Assembly (NCBI GenBank): GCA_024707265.1
Contig: JANQAB010000002.1
Coordinates: forward strand, 888,188 to 952,187
Source: Sporocytophaga sp.
Lineage (GTDB): Bacteria > Bacteroidota > Bacteroidia > Cytophagales > Cytophagaceae
DNA length: 64,000 nucleotides
Direction: 5' to 3'
Positions 62,483 through 64,000 of this stretch are shown here, in pieces. The translations under genes and the position numbers were made by a program. The number at the start of each line of letters is the position of its first letter. Position 1 is the first letter of the stretch. The notes under the pieces were generated by a model, which was given only the letters and a program-made list of their open reading frames with translations, did no database searches and was not told where the DNA came from.

Positions 62483-64000
62483 GTTCCCAGATTTCTAAGA
62501 GATCTGAAGATAAGCTGTATATCGTTTATTGGTGTATAATCCCTGGAATATAAGTAATTCAACCTTTTTACGGTCTCTTCATCCAGGGATTCACTGGATA
62601 TTCCTGTGATGGGATTAATTATACCATTTTTCCCCTGTTGCGCATCTTTATTTTCAAGGCCAACCCAAGTGATCTTTCCACTTATAACATTAAAGATGTT
62701 TCTTAAAAATTTTACAGGATTTTTTACCCAAAAAATCAATAATGGAAAAGATATTAGAAAGAATAGTGCTATTAAAGTGTCAAATATTCTCTTAGTTTTT
62801 GCCTTTTCGTCATCGATCTTATTTAATTTGATATCAAGTGTATAAAATGATCCAGGGGCATTGGAGGAATTACTTCCTATGACAAAGTTACTTTCATCAG
62901 GAACAATTTTATATTCTGGTATATCTTCTCCATGTGCAAGCATCCATTCTATAATCTGTGAAGTATCAAGCCCCTTGGAGCAAAATATGATTTCATGAGG
63001 TTTATACAATAGACATATTTCCGATATTCGATCAATGTTGCCCAGCCAGTAATCTTTGTTAATACTTTTATCCGGACTTACAAAGCCTAAAATTTCAAGG
63101 TTGTAATCCTGTGTATTCAATGTTCTGATTACACGTAAACATTCTTCTTCTCGTCCTGCGATAAGTACTTTTTTATTGTAATTTTCGTCAGCAAGAAGTT
63201 TCTTCGATTTTATGAAGTTAATAACTAAACGCACTAAAAAGCTACAAGCTATTGTTAGTATTCCACCTAGTACAATCAGTGCTTTAGAAAATCTATAGTC
63301 ATCAAAAAAATTACTTACAGCCGAAATGATTAAAGTTCCTGTTACCGCTCCCTGTATTATTTTTCTGGGTTGAAAAAGCTTTCGATAACCGCCAAAGAAG
63401 TATATACTCATTAACCATATTCCAATGTATAAAGGTACTATAAGATCCATATATACAGGTGGATACGGCATTCTGACATATTTATGGTTATTTTCCCAGT
63501 AAGATTTTAATAAATACATACCGGTATAAATTAATGAGGCCTCAGCAAAAGGAATGGAGCATTTTTGTATAAATCTTGAAGATATAGATAAAAGTGCCCT
63601 CAGATATATTGCAATTTTGATTAAGAATGAAAATGCACCTGCTTTGCTGTCGGGAAAATGCTTTTGAGCAAAGATTATCATTGCTTTATAAAAGATAAAC
63701 ACATAGTTTATGCTGGTTTTTTTGTGCTTTCTCCTTTATAGTGGATAATCCGTGTTTCCGGGTAGTAATAGTTTTTATATCCACCTTTAAGAATTCTATA
63801 GGATAGATCAATGTCTTCTCCATACATGAAATAATCCTCATCAAGCAGGCCAATTTTATCAAGTACGGATTTACGTATAATCATAAAGGCGCCACTGAGA
63901 ACTTCTACTTCCTGTATTTTATCTTTATCTAAATAGGTAAGGTGATACTTACCAAATTTTCTGGATTTAGGGAAAAGAAAAGAAAAGCCAAACATTTTGT
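62479..64000 (-). CDS. Glycosyltransferase (GT2) fused to a CoA-binding-like / degenerate glycosylphosphotransferase region (partial, one frame break)
   Basis: The gene runs off the window edge. Its visible part ends the GT2 domain (LSGAFMIIRKSVLDKIG, DYFMYGEDIDLSYRI, RIIHYKGESTKK). One added base in the T7 run at 63717-63723 (A run in the coding strand) gives KKTSINYVFIFYKAMIIFAQ, the continuation found in GT2 proteins. Then come four or more membrane helices, a nucleotide-binding-like domain (KVLIAGREEECLRVIRTL), and a tail (KRIFDTLIALF...DEETVKRLNYLYSRDYTPIN) that resembles polyprenyl glycosylphosphotransferases but lacks the KFRSM-type catalytic block. It probably adds sugars to a surface polysaccharide. 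Confidence 0.7.

Noticed and set aside
9357..63723. Programmed frameshifting as the general explanation for the split genes
   Set aside because: No shared slippery heptamer with downstream structure, shifts in both directions, and housekeeping genes affected; sequencing error is simpler. Kept as an alternative only.
1..64000. tRNA, rRNA, CRISPR arrays, transposases or integrases
   Set aside because: I looked for typical tRNA T-loop patterns, regularly spaced repeats and transposase or integrase motifs and saw none; a dedicated tool could still find a divergent case.

Overview
The window is a chromosomal segment of a Bacteroidota bacterium, most likely an AT-rich gliding member of the Cytophagales (Cytophaga/Sporocytophaga type). 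The main clues are a type IX secretion (T9SS) locus with a giant CHU_C-type cargo, PorP/SprF and a PorE-like protein; further T9SS type A sorting domains; promoters of the Bacteroidota type (TTTG, 19-20 nt, TAnnTTTG); absence of clear Shine-Dalgarno sites; and the family set of LptD, RseP, GH3, DivIVA and ChaN genes. The genus is inference. I saw no rRNA, tRNA, CRISPR array, insertion sequence or prophage.

Layout. 1-3.1 kb: the end of an outer-membrane barrel gene, then mgtE, gatC and plsC on the minus strand. 3.2-11.9 kb: the T9SS cargo/PorP/PorE-like locus. 11.9-14.4 kb: a small lipoprotein, a DUF2721 protein, and a MarR regulator next to an old-yellow-enzyme gene; the last two share a perfect palindromic operator. 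14.9-21.4 kb: an accessory island of seven paralogous DNRLRE/CBM96-like lipoproteins with a T9SS-sorted propeller protein inside it, followed by an ECF sigma factor, a membrane protein resembling an anti-sigma factor, and a barrel protein (to 23.5 kb). 23.6-34 kb: envelope and housekeeping genes (HtrA, GH3, dxr, rseP, LysM, Nudix, rnhB, gcvT, comB). 34-40 kb: ilvE, lptD, a peptidoglycan amidase and an MCE/MlaD protein. 40-47.7 kb: carboxyltransferase, SirB1-type, redoxin, PPTase, WD40, DivIVA, folB, ChaN and two small unknowns. 47.9-50.1 kb: pheA plus an aminotransferase behind a complete transcription attenuator. 50-56.5 kb: sugar transporter, a small sorting-domain protein, hemE, heptose kinase, aspartate aminotransferase and a DUF4136 lipoprotein. 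56.6-64 kb: tamB, a DMT exporter, a truncated receiver and a large glycosyltransferase fusion that runs off the edge.

Two observations stand out. First, a textbook amino-acid attenuator precedes pheA: a consensus promoter, an 11-codon leader peptide rich in Phe and Tyr (MLFAFYYFYQP), and mutually exclusive antiterminator and terminator hairpins. Second, the lipoprotein island encodes seven homologues with a shared N-terminal CSxPxC-type motif and a shared C-terminal CSSD...PEL signature, in translationally coupled runs; I do not recognise it as a described system.

A caveat applies to the whole window. Fourteen reading-frame breaks in thirteen otherwise convincing genes all fall in or beside mononucleotide runs (A, T or G, length 4-9). 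Eleven need one base removed and three need one base added. This looks like homopolymer sequencing error rather than gene decay, and I annotate these genes as single reconstructed CDSs.
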